From Incurvaria masculella (taxonomy: Eukaryota > Arthropoda > Insecta > Lepidoptera > Incurvariidae): 64,000 bases of DNA. Positions 20,660 to 32,107 of this stretch are shown one piece after another; within the stretch, counting starts at the first letter, position 1, and each line of letters opens with the position of its first letter. The position numbers and the translations under genes were made by a program. The stretch spans positions 19,849,687 to 19,913,686 of the forward strand of contig OX335654.1 in assembly GCA_946894095.1 (NCBI GenBank). The letters run 5' to 3'. Under the pieces are notes generated by a model. That model worked only from the letters and a program-made list of their open reading frames with translations. It did not search any database and had not been told where the DNA came from.

Positions 20660-21935
20660 AGAACTCAGACTGACCACTCTGTTCCCCAATATTTTTTTCC
20701 TATGTGGTCAGAGCTGTGACATCCAAGGTGGCTGTTGATATTTTGTGTAAAAATGTCCCCGAGATTTGGTAAATCGTAGCTATGTTTGTCTCTATGAGGT
20801 CTCCTCGCTGTCGGCGTCCTTCTAGGGTTTTGAGTCCGAGTACTTCAAGTCGATGTGCATAGCTTTGTGCTTTGAGCGGTGCGATTAATTTTGTAGCCCG
20901 TCTTTCAACACCCTTCAGGAAATCTATATCCTAGGGTTCCAAATGAGGAAAGCAACTTAGGTTTTGTATAATTTTAGGAACAGTTTAGTATTTAGAGAAT
21001 GCCTTCCTGATCATGTAGTGAACGGAGTTGGCTTTCTTGACGTCTTCTGTGATGCGAGTCCCATTAAGGAGGATAATGAGGTAATCAAGTTCCATACAAT
21101 GGCTTGTGCCTATTTCCTCAGTAAAATTAGGAAGTATTTTTCTGAAATGTTGCACTTCGACCCACATACGTTTTCCTTGCAAATACCAATGCCTAGTGTG
21201 GCGCCGAGGGTGATGCGCTCTACATTCGTGTGAAGTCACAATTCATGCTAGTATAATATGAACACAAGTGAGCATAAAACTTTATTAATGTCCGGAAAGT
21301 TGTGCACACCTACTGGGAATCACAATTGCACGGATTCACAGAAGAGAAAAACAGAAAATGAATAAAAAAGAGGTGTCGCCAATCGGAAAATGCATGTCAA
21401 ACTCTTGAATGCCGCCGTCGCTACTTTAATGAAGCAATCGTGGAGCAGAGCTTTTAGTGGCAACACTGAGCGGCGGTGCCGCCGACGAGTGGGGGAGGGG
21501 AGGGCGAGGCGGTGGGAGGGAACGCATCCGACGCTAATGCAGGCAGTGGAATGAAACCCGGCGGCCCGTATCAATGTTTATGAGCTGAGGGGCCGCTTGC
21601 AAATGGCTTCCTGATCGCGGGTTAGCGACGACGGTTCAGCTCTTTTACGAAGGCACAAAGGCTAAGAGAGGTCACGGCTGCACGACATGGCTGCGGGAGG
21701 TGACCGGGCCTGACTGACCGCTCCGTCTACAGATTACCCCTAATTTGAAGAGCTCAATCACGCTTAGTTCGCCAAGCTCACCACTCAGCAGATTGGCTGG
21801 TTAGTTGAACTCAGTTAAATAAGAAACGGACCTGTATGTATGCCTGATTCGACTTTCACACATACCTATTTGGCAAATATTTCGCAATGGTTTAGCTATT
21901 AGCCATGGCATTTAGACGACGTTTGAACAGAAAAA

Positions 21936-22289
21936 AACAGTCAAGTGCGAGTCGGACTCGCACACGAAGGGTTCCGTACCATCGTAAAAAATAAAACAAA
22001 AAAATCACGTTTTTTGTATGGGAGCCCCCTTTAATTTTAATTATTTTTTAATCTTACCTATTTGTTGTTATAGCGGCAAAATAAATACACACTCTGTGAA
22101 AATTTCAGCTGTCTACCTGTTACGGTTACTGAGATACAGCCCTGTGACAGACGGACAGACGGTTGGACGGACGGACGGACGGACGGACGGACGGACGGAC
22201 GGACGGACGGACGGACGGACGGACGGACGGACAGCGGAGGCTTAGTAATAGGGTTCCGTTTTCACCCTTTGGGTACATAACCCTAAAAA
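21936..22289 (+). mobile_element. GGAC-repeat element with 17-unit array
   Basis: Duplicate of 14930-15303; the GGAC array at 22165-22232 has 17 units against 22. Confidence 0.85.
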
Positions 22290-22984
22290 TCTAATTGAAC
22301 GAACAAAGCGACACCGCGAAGAAAGATCACATTAATTGTAGATCAATCAATAAGTTTGTTACGTAACTTAGTCTAGTTTGACTACAAAAAATAAGTAAAA
22401 AAAACCGAACGTGATGAAAATGATATTTTACGATGATTTATAAGTGACGTTCCAGTCTAGTAAAACAAATTCAGTCGTATTCAGAGTGATCCTGTCAAAA
22501 CTTAGTACGGGATTAGCACCGGACTAACCATACAAAAACCGGTTTAGTCCGGCAATAATCCGCGCACTAAAGTTAGTTCGATCACTCTAAAATACGGCTG
22601 ATTATGTGCATACTGTACTGTGCTAACATATTAAATTGTCCTAACACCATAAAGATGATTTAAACTTGCGATTCGAACCGGATCAAAAGATTTCATGTGC
22701 AAGCGGCCCCAGATGTCTTGTGCAATACTCGTACGCAATAGAGCAGCGTCTCGTCTGAGCTGAGCGTTAACCCCGCAGTCCCGCAGTCCCGGAGTGGCGG
22801 CGACCCCATTCGTTCAACTGGGATGATATGCAAATATGGCGCCGGTCGGGGAGGGCACGGCGTTATTACATTAAATCATACATTAAACAACAAAGGACAT
22901 TCCATTAGTAAGAAATGCAAACGCATTTACGAACATTTATGAACTGTAAAAATGTAATGCTTTACGATGTGCATACGAAAATTT

Positions 22985-23587
22985 GGGGCCGAGTGCACGA
23001 AAGGACTTCAACGTCATGATTAAAACCTGATCAGTCAACATTTGCATGAAAGTGAATCGTTACGTCGAACGATAACTTTAACCGCTAATCGTAATCGCTC
23101 CCGGACCATCGTTAGCGTTAAGGCGGAAATAGGACTTAAAACGTGAAAAACTGTAGATTTAAAATTATATTGTTATTATTAAAAAGACATCCGATCTGTA
23201 AAAAATACTTGTTCTGCTTCAATCTTAAAACTACAAACCGAGTTGAATCATAGTCGACTATTATTTCCTACACAATAATAGTTGGCTATGATTTAATAGA
23301 TTTGTAACTTTGTATTCCAAAAAATGTGTACAACATTTAAAAAAATTAAGCATCATTCACTTTAAATACAATTGTATTGAGAACCGCTCTTCGCTTTGAT
23401 TTAAAACGAATGTAAAAGTATAGACTTAGCCCCGATTGCACGAAGAGACGGCCGAGTTAATCAATGTTCAAACACGTCATTTTAAGTGAACCGCATGGAA
23501 TTCCTTCCATACTGTCAATATAAAGTGACGTGTTTAATCGTACGTTGACATTGATTTTGATTTTTTGTCCTTTCGTGCACTCGGCCC
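22985..23587. mobile_element. MITE with GGGGCCGAGTGCACGAAAGG ends, duplicate
   Basis: Duplicate of 15999-16601; one substitution seen (23189). Confidence 0.65.
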
Positions 23588-24425
23588 GTAGTTGTTATTT
23601 TCATGTTTCTAGCTTATACTATTTCTGTTCTAACGCCTAGCGATCCGACTTTAACGAAAACATATTCCATACACCACGATGATGGACGAATATCTGTCAC
23701 ACCATCGTTAAATGTAATCGTAACGAATAACATTTTACGAGCTCTCGTGTACTTGGGCCCGAATCGCAAACTTTCTGACGTCAACGTGGTCAGCGCCATT
23801 GATTGTAGTAGACCCTGACTAGCTTCTATGCGCCTGTGCGTTGTGTTTGTTTGGAATGCTGAATGCATGAAATGCATCGTCCGTGAGTCCATTGAAATCG
23901 CTAAGCACGATAATCGAGAAGACTCGTTTAAGTTATCTTCCAAGTGGAATCCGGTACTTTCTCTCCTGGCAAAGGCGTGTAGTGAAGGTCAAGATACGGT
24001 TGGCGCCTTCTGCCTTTTCCTGGAGCTCCGGAACGCAGCCGCTCAAGATCTTCAAACTACCCACAACTACAATCTTCGCCAACGGTGGAACATGTCAAAT
24101 TGACAGTTCCCCGTTCGCCGCCGCTAGACACGGGAGCTTACATTCACAGGAGCCAAACATAAACGTCGTGCTCCGCACAAATAATGTCATGAGTAGAAAC
24201 CCGTTTAATATTTTACAATGAACAGTAACCACGGTAATCAAAATACTCACATATACTATATGCTGAAACTAGCAGCTGTATGCATGCAGAGCCCTGCGCT
24301 CCGGCCGCTACAGGCTCCAGCACGACTATGGCTTTGTTAAATTATAAATTAATTAGTGCCTAAAAATGTATTAAGGTGTGTGTAATTACGATTTTTTTAT
24401 GTTAAGCGTGGTTAAAATTTTGTTA

Positions 24426-24536
24426 TGGCGCACGCCAGGACCTCACAAAAAAGGGGGTGCGAAAACCATGCCGGCCGGCCAGGTGCTTCTTCACACCATG
24501 TTTGAAGGACTCCAGGTTATAATTTGTGGGAATCTT
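24426..24536 (-). pseudogene. LINE ORF2 C-terminal relic, duplicate
   Basis: Duplicate of 17440-17550. Confidence 0.55.
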
Positions 24537-25830
24537 TGCATGGGTCGGACAAGTTCAATTAATTTTTGAAAATTGTTTATGACACGTACTTGTGGAATGT
24601 ACACTTCACCTCAATTCGATATCTCGTAGATTTAGCTCGAGAACTGAAAAGGTTCCTTTTAAAGCGATTTACAGTGTAAACGTGGAATCCGAACTACAAA
24701 AAATCCCAAAGTTTCCTTTCGGTTGCACCATGTAAATATGCAATGTAACCGAAAGCTAATTATCGGATTTCAGATAACTGGAGGTGGTGAAAACAGGGGA
24801 TAGTCGGTTATTAGTATTTGCACGGGAAGAAATGCAGTAGCCCCAATTATGTTATTTTTACGTTCCGGAACCCACACAGCAAAAAATAACTAGGTAGTTC
24901 AGTGTGACGATTAGAAATAATCGTGTTTTATAATTCCTCTTCTATCAATCGCGCTGTTAGTTTATTTGTGTTTCCATTTTATCAAGAACAATAATGTCAG
25001 ATAGTTGAAAAATACTTTTTCGTACAAAGTACCTTGCTTTTTTCAACGAATATGATATGTTTAATCGACCGCACATCCGCAATCGAACATTAATTAAAAA
25101 TAGCAAATACTTACTTAATATGATTATATCAGGTGAATGTGCAAACACATGTTATTACAGATAAATACATGAAGAGATTATTGAAACATGATGCATTGAC
25201 AGTGATAAACATTATTGATAAGAAAACGAGTTGGACGCGATACAGTCAGTTACAGTGATTTACTCGATCAATGTTCATTAGTGCTACTAAAGCTACTAAA
25301 TGTGACACCAGTTTTAAGCCACACGTACCAGATCGCATATGTCCTACATATCCGCATATGTCCTAATAATTTTGAGTCTGTGAATGACTTCACGTCCGAG
25401 TAGACGCCACTTTTGTCAATCAGAAAGTAGGTACTTTTCCTACAATAGCATAGTTATACGTCAGATGAAGCAAACGTTTATATTCAAAGCATTACATCGA
25501 AATACGGCGTCAGCTGACTGACGTTGTCCGTCCGAGGATTTTTATATTTGTGTAGCTACATATTTTAAACACATTTATATGATTTCATATCTACTAAAAT
25601 ATAAAAAATTGGTAAACGGGCGATTTAGTGTATCCCTCAAATGCCTGCTCTACTCAATGATGTAAACCAGCGACAGTAGTAAGTAAAGAAGGGCACCTAC
25701 AGTTTAACGTGGATTCCAAACCAAACAGCGCACAAATCTGTGTAGTTGTTAAATAGTGTAAACATTAAATTCAGGAATGTTGGTTGTTAGGTTAAGAAAA
25801 TGATGGTGGATATTTTAGCTATCCATGCCC

Positions 25831-26078
25831 AGTTACATTAAAAAAACCGGCCAAGTGCGAATAGGACTCGTTTGCTCTTGGACGGTTGGTGGCTCCCTTT
25901 AATTTGTATTTGTTTTTTATGTTTACTTGTCGTTATAGCGGCAATACACACTGCGAAAATTTCAGCTCTCTACCTGTTCCGGTTCATGAGATACAGCCAT
26001 GTGACATACGGCCGGACGGACAGCAAAGGCTTGGTAATAGAGCTCCGTTTGACACCCTTTTGGTACGGATCCCTAAAA
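25831..26078 (+). mobile_element. GGAC-repeat element, diverged, duplicate
   Basis: Duplicate of 18845-19092. Confidence 0.7.
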
Positions 26079-26158
26079 ACTACCAGACTCATCGAATCTA
26101 GAACGACTTGAAAATGTTTGTATGGGGAGCCGCGCACGCCTAACGCCCAACTGATGCA

Positions 26159-26302
26159 CACCGCACCGCGCACCGCACCGCGCACCGCACCGCGCACCGC
26201 ACCGCGCACCGCACCGCGCACCGCACCGCGCACCGCACCGCGCACCGCACCGCGCACCGCACCGCGCACCGCACCGCGCACCGCACCGCGCACCGCACCG
26301 CG
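26159..26302. repeat. GC-rich 12-bp minisatellite, 12 units
   Basis: Twelve perfect CACCGCACCGCG units; four fewer than in unit 1. Confidence 0.95.
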
Positions 26303-26460
26303 GTGGGCGGCCGGCACCGGCCCCGGCTAGGACCGCCGCGCGAACGATATGCAATTCCAAGGTATCGTGTCGACATCGGCGCACAGAAGGCGGCGCTCGG
26401 GGGTCAAAAGTCTAACGTGCACGCACACTTCATGCATACAGAGCCTGTAGTCCCAGTTGT

Positions 26461-26770
26461 CACCTAAATTGGCGTTTACGCCACACCGATTGACTGGCGT
26501 TTTCAAATCTATGGAGAAATTGAGGAGCGCGCTGGTGGCGTTAAGCGAACTAACATTTGCCAGCCCGAGTCTATACTGACAGCTTAGACATCGTCGGCGT
26601 AAATACGTCAACTTTGCCGTTTACGCCAATTTTGCGTTTCCATGCAAATCGGAGTCCGAGTTTGACTTTGACTGCTTGAAGAAGTAAAACCACAGAAAAA
26701 GTAGTAAACATTTGTATGGGGTTTGACGTTTTTACGTAAGTTCGAGGTTCCGTAAACGCCAATTTAAGTG
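26461..26770. mobile_element. MITE with CACCTAAATTGGCG ends (copy 4)
   Basis: Left end CACCTAAATTGGCGTTTACG; right end, reversed, CACTTAAATTGGCGTTTACG. The right breakpoint of the 7-kb duplication (26495) lies 35 bp inside its left arm; the sequence after that appears only here. Confidence 0.75.
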
Positions 26771-26784
26771 AGAACTCGGACTGA

Positions 26785-26968
26785 CCACTCAGTAAGTAAT
26801 GAACTCCCTTCCAAGGTATTTCCCCAAGTTATGAGGTCCTTCAAACGTCGTGTGAAGACGCATCTGGCCGGCAGGCATGGTTTTCGCAGCCCCTCTGAAA
26901 GCTCGAAAACCCATGGGCGTCGTCGGGCACCTGAACAGGTCCTGGCGTACGCCATATGCAGGGCTTAA
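26785..26968 (+). pseudogene. LINE ORF2 C-terminal relic, plus strand
   Basis: The frame from 26768 contains NELPSKVFPQ, then SFKRRVKTHLAGRHGFRSP. W/N-x-L-P followed by S-F-K-x-x-V is the usual end of insect LINE reverse-transcriptase proteins. It is the clearest of five relics of one family in this window. Confidence 0.6.
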
Positions 26969-26970
26969 CA

Positions 26971-28239
26971 TACAAAAAGCCATAGCAGAACTTGTTTTGG
27001 GATTGTTTAGTTGTTTAATAGGCTACCTAATTTTATTTTTAAAACAATTACTTGTTTCTTAAACATTTTTAATGTTGATGATCACAAAATATAAGAATAC
27101 ATACATTAATTATTTGGAATTTTGTAATATTTTTTTTATTACATTCGAAGCTATGGTTGCAACCACCCGGGTTGAACAACGGCCAGCTGTCACGGCCACC
27201 CATCAAGAAGCCGGCCGTGTCCAGTGTTGTTTTGCCTGGATTATGGAATCACCATTTATTCGATTTCCATACCCACTTTTAAAGTGAAGCCATCATTTAA
27301 AAAAATAACTTCGTCGAATACAGAATTCCCTAACAAGACGCGACGTAACGCCGACGCGGCAACGGCTTCTCTCGATCAACAAGCCTTGCTAATGCGTATA
27401 CGCTAATGAGTTGTCGGCCTACCCGCCACTACCCACCGCTCGCACGCTGGGTTTGTAATCAACAGCTCAATACGCGACTGATTGCGAAATGAGGAGATAC
27501 AATTGATCGAGCAGTCAGCGGATGGTTCAGGTCTGCCTGCTTTACCATCTTCTATTGGATCATAGGCTACTGAAGTGTCAGCTGGCTCCATTCATGTGCG
27601 CTCGTGCAGTAGCGAGCACGGAAGGACGGGAGTAACAACCGGAACGGGCTAATGGGAAAGAAAACTGCTTATTTATCACGACAGGTGGCGTCGAAGCCGA
27701 TCTTACCTAAAAGATCTATCAATGCTGTCAGAAACTATACAAAACAAGACTAAATAGATTTTAAAAAAATGTTTACGCATTAACTAATTAATTAATTAAG
27801 GCTCCAACTGTCTATAGCGTTCAGCAAAGTTTCCAATCGCCGCCGGTTTGAAAACCTAGTAAATAGGTGTTTATAAACATATTATTTATAAAGAAAAACT
27901 CATTAAAACTGTTTTACGGCCAATACACTAGATAATAATCTAAACCTTGATATTTCGATTTTTCTACCGGTGTTTATTCTTAACCGACGCCGAGATAAAA
28001 TTAAAATAAACACAAAATATTTGAGGTTAGCGTCATATTGAGCCTTAAAATGACTGAATTTTCTCGTAATTATTCTGTAAAGGGTTTGTCAATCAAAATG
28101 AAGTCGTAGAAAATAAAACATCACGATAACATAGCCTTATAATATTTCATTTGAATCTTTGTACTGATCTAAACTGATACTTAATACTAGAGAAGACAAA
28201 TAAAAGCCCGTCCCGAGTGCATAAGCGAGCATACCACAG
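26971..28239. other. No gene recognised; one MITE arm
   Basis: AT-rich DNA without assignable frames. About 27650-27720 (GAAAACTGCTTATTTATCAC, GACAGGTGGCGTCGAAGC) resembles the left arm of the MITE at 34805-35185. Confidence 0.45.
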
Positions 28240-28930
28240 TTAGGCCCGGTTGCACGTACGCTCGTGCACGTCAAAATCACAGTCTAAGTATGGTTAAGGC
28301 CTGATCAGGCAAATTTTGCGTTGCACGAAACTCAATTGATCCATCTGACCCATTGATCACCGTCAAAATCACGATCAAATAATAATTAAAAATATCAAAA
28401 GTCACAATTTTTACATTTTTGTGGTCTTATTGGACCTTAAATAATAGGCAAACGTCGCCATTAATGGAATCCAATGCTTTGTTTTTCATAATTATTAGCC
28501 TGGCACCCGGTTCCGCGGATTAAAAATTTCGGCGTCTTGTAATCTGTGGTACTACCAACAGCTGACAGCGAGCCGCCATATTGGGTGCTAGTAGCGCCAC
28601 CCCGCGGCTCCAAGAAAAACTGTTTTGTTTGTTAGTACGAATGGTTGACGCTAAATGGTGCTTAAATTGTCCCCGTCCTTTTCTGAGTATATACTGTTGG
28701 AGAAGGACAGTACTATGTCAGCTCAGACGGTGCTGAGAGTTGCCATACAGCAAACATTTTTGCCGATTGTTTCGAGGGACTATTTGTGGTCTGACGCCTG
28801 GCAAGCTAACTTTGACGAAAATATGGTACGTGCAACTCAATTTCATACGATGGGCGATAAGCCGTCACATCATCGTTAAATGTAATCAGTAACAGATAAT
28901 ATTGTACGAGGCGTCGTGCACTCGGGCCTT
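28240..28930. mobile_element. Element with TTAGGCCCGGTTGCACG-type ends
   Basis: TTAGGCCCGGTTGCACG at about 28240 is an imperfect inverse of CGTGCACTCGGGCCTTA ending at about 28930. Subterminal text (CACATCATCGTTAAATGTAA) is shared with about 16712-16731. The interior (28500-28850) is unlike the other family members and includes a 74-residue frame at 28655-28879 without recognisable domain, so it may carry captured or nested DNA. Confidence 0.5.
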
Positions 28931-29377
28931 AGACGCCTTCTACGAACTCGTGGCTTCGGTGACGCCAGACAAATGGGTTTTGACCGCCGCTCCTGTCCTT
29001 CCATGCTCGCTGGAGCCATCTGGTCTCGGCAGCCGATGGCTCCAGTGTCACCTTCGCGCCTCGATGACGGCTGTCGAGTAGCTCCGTAGAAACCTCTCCT
29101 TTTCCTATGTCTACGCATTTTTACACAATGCACCTTGTGGAGATACGACACAACGCCGCTTTCCCGGAGGGATAGGCAGAGATGATCTAATCTACTGACA
29201 TACATATTATCATACATGCTCTCCGATTAAGTATGAATTCTTGCTATCAAGTATGAAATTGTAGTATGTAATCCTATAATGGCTCCCTGAGCTGTAGACC
29301 TCGCGAGTATGTCTGCACCTTAAAACAAAATTGCTTTAGGTCTTCAAAATACTGACAAAAAAAGAGAAGAAGTTGAA
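28931..29377. other. Unassigned, LINE-like text on the minus strand
   Basis: The minus frame 28876-29217 begins with text (SLRESGVVSYLHKVHC) that resembles translated 3' regions of insect retroelements, but no catalytic motif is present. No gene called. Confidence 0.35.
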
Positions 29378-29384
29378 AAATGCG

Positions 29385-29470
29385 ACCTGTATAGGAGAAC
29401 AGCCGGACAGAGATATGAAAGCATTTTTGCCCAAGTTGAAGCAGAAAGCTCCGCTCGGACAATTTTAGCC
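29385..29470 (+). repeat. Dispersed repeat shared with the P-like element's 3' region
   Basis: AGGAGAACAGCCGGACAG, then AAAGCATTTTTGCCCAAG, matches about 5770-5870 in the same orientation. Confidence 0.55.
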
Positions 29471-29647
29471 GTGACTAAATGTAAAATACGTCGTTGTATA
29501 AAATCGGAATTGAGCTTACATTGGATAAAGAAGAGCGCCACCCATAGCTTTACTAAACAAAAAAATAGAAAGGATTACAGCATGAAGCGACACGTTCGAC
29601 GCGTTGTCGACAGGCATCGAGTAAGGAAGGATGGGAAAGGCGACCGA

Positions 29648-30055
29648 TTTTTTTTTAAGCAACCTGACATGGAGGGCTAATACCACACAACTTCCGTTAT
29701 GATATATATACACAACATTCGCGAAGGAATTAGGTGCCATGCCAGAACCTTCCCTTTATGAGCACGGCTACATTGACCTGGATGGAAAACACGGACAAAT
29801 TTTCGTTGCAGCTTCAACCATAGTTTCATTCAATGCAGTGGTACCACCCCGGGCGGGTTTAACCCTACCACATAGTAGGGGAAGGGAACCTACAATTTTG
29901 CATGGGTTCCGACCATGGAATAACTCGCATTCGTAACGAAATGCACATAGTCAACTCAGAAAGAGAAAGAAAGTGGTGCATGTCCGGGCGAGGATTTCAA
30001 CCCAGATTTCTCGCATGAAAGGCAAGTCCTCTAGCACCTAGACCACGAGCTGTAC
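29648..30055 (-). mobile_element. tRNA-headed SINE, minus strand
   Basis: Reading from 30055 on the minus strand: a tRNA-like head with B-box-like GGGTTGAAATCC, then CCACTTTCTTTCTCTTTCTG, GGAATCCAT-type motifs, the shared body (TGTCCGTGTTTTCCATCCAG, TCTGGCATGGCACC) and the 3' motif TGGTATTAGCCCTCCATGTC with a short A-run (29648-29657 as T on plus). The body is that of the 5S-headed SINE at 7869. Confidence 0.75.
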
Positions 30056-30394
30056 AAAACGTACCGATGGATGGGTATGGCGTCATCAGGCGGCATGCAG
30101 CACACCTATTAATGATAATGCACTAATGGTAGCTAGTTACTTTATAATTTAACATCGAATGTCCATTGCACTAATTGGCGTCCTGTGAAGTTCTTGTGGC
30201 GAACATACGGAGTGAGCGTATTCATAGGCGAACTGACCGACCGGCGCTACTGCTGCCGTTTCACGGATGAGTTTAGGTCGCCGCCCCTGTTCCTTCCTCG
30301 CTCGTTGTCGACAGGAGCCCCTCCGCGCCCCGCCCGGTACCTACTCGTACCTACCACAAAATATAAATATTAATGACGCAAACCAATTCAATTG
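30056..30394. other. No gene recognised
   Basis: A GC-rich patch at 30270-30350 and two short frames without domains (30185-30373, 30267-30518). Confidence 0.4.
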
Positions 30395-30410
30395 TCAAGT
30401 CTACGTGCGC

Positions 30411-30482
30411 CGCGGTCCCGGCGGCGGCGCGGAGGCGGCGGCGGCGCGGAGGCGGCGGCGGCGCGGAGGCGGAGGCGGCGGG
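30411..30482. repeat. GC-rich simple repeat (GGCGGCGGCGCGGA)n
   Basis: About four imperfect units of GGCGGCGGCGCGGA. Similar but shorter GC-rich runs occur at 31770-31806 and 31870-31900. Confidence 0.8.
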
Positions 30483-30568
30483 ACACTGACCCTTCATCTT
30501 CCACCGAGTCACGAGTGAGGGTACCCCCAGTCACCGTGCATTGCTGAACGTGTAATCTATCTTTTTAA

Positions 30569-30887
30569 CCGACTTCAAAAAAAGGAGGAGGTTATCAATT
30601 CGTCTGTTGTTTTTTTTGTTTTTTTGTTATGTTTGTTACCTCATAACTTTTGCCTGGGTGAACCGATTTTGATGATTATTTTTTTAAATGATAGCTAGTG
30701 CTTCCCAAGTGGTCCCATTTTAATTTGGTTAAGTTCTGACAATGAAATCCATGAGAAAATCATAAAAGTCTTAAATTTGTATTAAGATGTGCGCGACAAA
30801 TGGACGAATAACTCAATATAACGCCAACCGATTTCGGTGATTCTTTTTTTATTGGAAAGGACGTGTACAAATTAGTAAGTGTACTTC
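30569..30887 (+). repeat. Lepidopteran-type GAAGTCGGTT repeat, head region
   Basis: AACCGACTTCAAAAAAAGGA then GGAGGTTATCAATTCGTC, TTTGTTACCTCATAACTTTT, GGTGAACCGATTTTGATGAT. The inverse of this head occurs at 61662-61696 (AATTGATAACCTCCTCCTTT then TTGAAGTCGGTT). A very common moth/butterfly repeat; class not determined. Confidence 0.65.
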
Positions 30888-31203
30888 AGATTCACTATAA
30901 AAAAAAAAATTTAACAAAAAAAATAACCGACTTCAAAGAAAAAGCACTAAAAAGTAAAAAATAATTTCCATTTTTGTAGTTACGATTTCTGTTATTTTTT
31001 GAGTCGGTGTCAGCCAAGGTTAGGTTAGGTTAGGTTAGGTTAGGTTAGGTTCTCTTGATTGGCGCAGCGCGTGCCCGGCTGACGCCGACTCAAAAAATAA
31101 CAGAAATCGTAACTACAAAAATGGAAATAATTTTTTACTTTTTAGTGCTTTTTCTTTGAAGTCGGTAATTTTTTTTGTTAAATTTTTTTTTATAACTTTG
31201 TCA
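30888..31203. repeat. Long hairpin with (TTAGG)6 in the loop
   Basis: Arms of about 120 bp pair almost perfectly: the left arm runs from ACTATAAAAA through ACCGACTTCAAAGAAAAAGC and TAGTTACGATTTCTGTTATT to GAGTCGGTGTCAGCC; the right arm (31074-31203) is its inverse. The loop, 31014-31073, contains the telomeric motif at 31021-31050 and TCTCTTGATTGGCGCAGCGC. It is nested directly after the GAAGTCGGTT repeat head. Confidence 0.85.
31021..31050 (+). repeat. Interstitial telomeric repeat, six units
   Basis: Six TAGGT units, i.e. (TTAGG)6, the canonical insect telomere sequence, in the loop of the 30888-31203 hairpin. Only 30 bp and embedded in repeats, so not a chromosome end. Confidence 0.9.
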
Positions 31204-31233
31204 CTTGTAACCGTGCGCCGCCTCAAAATCGAT

Positions 31234-31502
31234 CTTTTTAGGGTTCCGTACCCAATGGGTGCCAACGGAACCCTATTACTAAGCCTCCGCTGTCCGTCCG
31301 TCACAGTGCTTTATCTCATGAACAATAATAGGTAGGCAGCTGAAATTTTCACAGATTGTGTATTAATTTTGCCACTATAACAACAAACAGGTACAATAAA
31401 AAAATATTAAATACAAAAAAACGTGATTTTTTTCTGTTCAACCTAATACGATGGTGGGTTCCGTACCAACCCGAGTCCAACTCGCACTTGGCCGGTTTTT
31501 TT
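31234..31502 (-). mobile_element. GGAC-repeat element, minus strand
   Basis: Plus-strand text TTTAGGGTTCCGTACCCAAT ... GTGCCAACGGAACCCTATTA ... ACCCGAGTCCAACTCGCACT and TTGGCCGGTTTTTTTAA is the reverse complement of the element; the GGAC array is reduced to about two units. Confidence 0.8.
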
Positions 31503-31964
31503 AAAGTTTCGTAACATTTAATAAAAAGACATTTGCACAAAGTGTATAGTCAGAGCATTGATATAAACAAGATAGTTCATAAGAGTTTAAGAAAAAACAC
31601 GTAGACGGAATGATGCATGCACTGCCGTGCAATGCTACGCGAGTAGTCTGTCCCTGCAGCGCGGCCCGTGGAGACACTTGCCGTCGGAGCTATATTGCAC
31701 CACTCGTCAAATCGGTAGCCCAGCCAAGACATTGGCTAATCTGTGCAATAGCACAGCTATGTACATTCTGCGCGGCGGGAGGCGGCGGCGGTGGCGGCGG
31801 CGGAGGTGCCGCACGCGCACGCAAGCGGAAAGCGGAAAGAATCCCATTTGAGATGTGCCACCACCACGCGGCGACGGGGAGGCGGCGGCGGCGCGGCGCA
31901 GGCGACGTTGGAATGTATCGTTTTGCGCTTCAAATGTAAAATTCCTGTAATGGAAACTATAGAG
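31503..31964. other. GC-rich patch, no gene called
   Basis: 31770-31900 is strongly GC-rich (GGCGGCGGCGGTGGCGGCGG) and open in several frames (31610-31939 plus; 31707-32021 minus). The frames consist of low-complexity G, A and R runs. It could be a promoter CpG-like island, but there is no supporting exon. Confidence 0.35.
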
Positions 31965-32097
31965 CATTCTGTTACTAATAAACTGAATAGTTATACAATG
32001 TTTTGTCCTTTGCATTGACATGCAGTTACGAAATCGAGAGAAAGGGACAAAACATTGTATAACTGTTCAGGCGATGATCTGAGTTTATTAGTAACAG
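31965..32097. mobile_element. Short foldback MITE (~133 bp)
   Basis: CTGTTACTAATAAACTGAAT with TATACAATGTTTTGTCC on the left pairs with the inverse text GGACAAAACATTGTATAACT and TTTATTAGTAACAG on the right, apart from a 14-base bulge. Confidence 0.75.
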
Positions 32098-32107
32098 GGC
32101 GTATGTT

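Larger units (their letters stand above)
19562..26495 (+). repeat. Tandem duplication unit 2 (6,934 bp)
   Basis: Near-identical copy of 12556-19557, shorter only by 5 GGAC units and four 12-bp minisatellite units. Contents: MITE 20338-20659, GGAC element 21936-22289, short MITE 22483-22588, MITE 22985-23587, LINE relic 24426-24536 (minus), GGAC element 25831-26078, minisatellite 26159-26302. Unlike unit 1, the MITE at its right edge continues to its natural end (26461-26770), so unit 2's right edge is the ancestral sequence. Confidence 0.95.

Noticed and set aside
31021..31050. Chromosome end / telomere
   Set aside because: Only six units, and repeats continue on both sides for tens of kilobases.
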